In this document: positions 62,633 through 64,000 of the stretch, in pieces
Position numbering within the stretch: the stretch's first letter is position 1
Layout: each line of letters opens with the position of its first letter
Assembly (NCBI GenBank): GCA_024349245.1
Contig: JALDNG010000021.1
Span: 1,490,501-1,554,500 of the forward strand
Length of the DNA: 64,000 bases
Origin: Neodontobutis hainanensis
Lineage: Eukaryota; Chordata; Actinopteri; Gobiiformes; Odontobutidae
Direction: 5' to 3'
The notes under the pieces: generated by a model
Told to the model about the DNA's origin: nothing
Databases searched by the model: none
What the model saw: the letters and a program-made list of their open reading frames with translations, nothing else
Translations under genes and position numbers: made by a program

Positions 62633-63703
62633 ATGGGCCAAAAAGGATATTTAACTGACTCTGAAAAGTCAAACATTTTAAAAAGTCTTTCACAGGGATG
62701 CAGCACTCTTGATAAATCTAAGATATTGGGGCGTGATCCCAGAACCATCAAACGTTTTGTAGCAAATAGTCAACAGGTTCGCAAGAAACGCGACGAGAAG
62801 AAAAGATGCAAATTAACCACCAAAGATTTGCAAAGAATCAAACATGAAGCAACAGGAACCCATTATCGTCCAGTGCTGCCATATTCCACAACTGCAGCCT
62901 ACCTGGAGTGTCAAGAAGTACGAGGTGTTCAGTTCTCAGAGACAGGGCCAAGGTAAGGAAGGCTGAAACCTGACCACCTCTGAACAAGACACATAAGTCA
63001 AGAATGGGCCACGAAATATCTGCAGACAGATTATTTCAAAGGTTTTGTGGACTGACGAGATGAGAGGGGCTCTTGACGGACCAGATGGATGGGCCCTTGG
63101 TTGGATCAGTAACAGACACAGAGCTCCACTTCGGCTCAGACACCAGCAGGTGTAGGTGGGGTATGGACAGGTATTATTAAAAATGAGCTAGCCTTTTCAG
63201 GTTGAAAATTGACTCAAAATTAACTCTAAGACCTACTGCCAATTTTTATAAGACACTTTCTTCAAGCAGTGGCTCAGGAAAAAGTCTGCATCTTTCAAGA
63301 AGACTGGCCAATAAAGGTCCTTAAAGATGAAAAACTAAAGACATGGCCCTCTTCTTCACCTGACTTAAACACTATTGAGAACTTCTGGACCCTTCTTAAG
63401 CAGGACATTTACAGTGAAGGTAAACAGTGCACCTCTGAACAGTGGGAGGCTGTGGTTGATTCTGACCAGATCAAGAAACTGACTGACTCTGTGAATGGAA
63501 GGCTTGTGACTGTTATCGAAAAGAAGAGTGGCTATATTTTTAAAATTTCAGAATTGTTTATTTGTAAATTTTGAGTTTCTTCATTAGTCTCACTTTAACA
63601 GGTGAAAATTAACAAGTGAGATGGGAAAATCGTTTTTTTTTTTCATTTATTTGCATAATAATTCCTTAAAAAATACAACTTGCCTGATAATTGTGCACAC
63701 AGT
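62633..63703 (+). pseudogene. Tc1/mariner-superfamily transposase relic
   Basis: The N-terminal frame (62633-62956) begins MGQKGYLTDSEKSNILKSL and has an HTH region (RDPRTIKRFVANSQQ). Around 63045 the VLWTDEM block carries the first catalytic Asp. Near 63345-63390 the SSPDLNTIENFW block carries the last catalytic residue of the DDE triad. The segment that should hold the second Asp is missing between FQEDWPI and LKDEK, and the frame is broken by stops and shifts, so it is inactive. The right end has a TGCATAATAATTCC..CTTGCCTGATAATTGTGCAC block (63651-63703) resembling this family's terminal repeat. No left terminal repeat was found. Confidence 0.85.
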
Positions 63704-64000
63704 GCATTTCCCTAAAGTTAATTCAGATACTTTAGCAAATGTCAAGTATGTTCCTCACACTATGACAGCTATAGGTGGAAAAATGCATGCTTGACCTCAG
63801 TCTAAGACGGAATTTAACACCTTAGATTTCTGGCCTGAACAGAAAACCAGAAACGAAACACCGCAGATGCTAAAGCTCTGATGAATCTATCACACAAACC
63901 GACACCTGACTGCTTTGTGCTTATGCTTGTTGCACTGCCACCTTTAAAAGTTCATGTAAATTTGTGTTTCTCAGTGCAGTCGCACACTTTGATAAGGCTC
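63704..64000. other. upstream flank, nothing recognised
   Basis: No gene or repeat recognised to the window edge. Confidence 0.4.

Overview
The window comes from a teleost fish genome. The evidence is an AT-rich, intron-dominated vertebrate gene layout, LINEs and tRNA-derived SINEs of kinds typical of ray-finned fish (including tails carrying the UnaL2-type stem-loop), hAT and Tc1/mariner relics, and many AT, CATC and AAAT microsatellites. I found nothing bacterial or phage-like.

One protein-coding gene can be supported: the 5' two thirds of an XK-related gene on the minus strand, best matched to XKR7. Exon 1 lies at 54201-54769 in a GC- and CpG-rich island, exon 2 at 3815-4020 and a third coding exon at 1864-2083. 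The three pieces splice in frame with consensus GT/AG borders to give residues 1 to about 332. The rest of the protein (about 240 residues if the length is like the mammalian one) is off the left edge. Intron 1 is therefore about 50 kb and fills most of the window. The third coding exon ends at a splice donor right after the conserved His-Trp at residues 331-332.

Intron 1 (4021-54200) is a collection of mobile elements and tandem repeats. It holds a young 5'-truncated LINE with a 12-bp target duplication (18958-19520) and three copies of one SINE body carrying two different 3' tails (12549, 13907 and 30420). A second SINE family shares its 3' end with the LINE (48451-48845, also 5592, 9031, 46158, and 60479 outside the gene). 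It also holds a fold-back inverted repeat with a SINE in its loop (12303-12880), an hAT-like element (16387-17662), L2-type and Tc1 coding relics, a 30-copy 42-bp minisatellite with a hairpin in every unit (43540-44814), and a 95-bp satellite with a decayed relative 1.7 kb away (50876-51415 and 53095-53286).

Upstream of the gene (54770-64000) there is a pyrimidine-rich promoter region on the gene strand. Beyond it lies gene-free DNA with a decayed LINE reverse-transcriptase end (57705-58240), a SINE, a 290-bp hAT MITE with a perfect 8-bp target duplication (61777-62082) and a broken Tc1/mariner-type transposase (62633-63703). I recognise no second gene.
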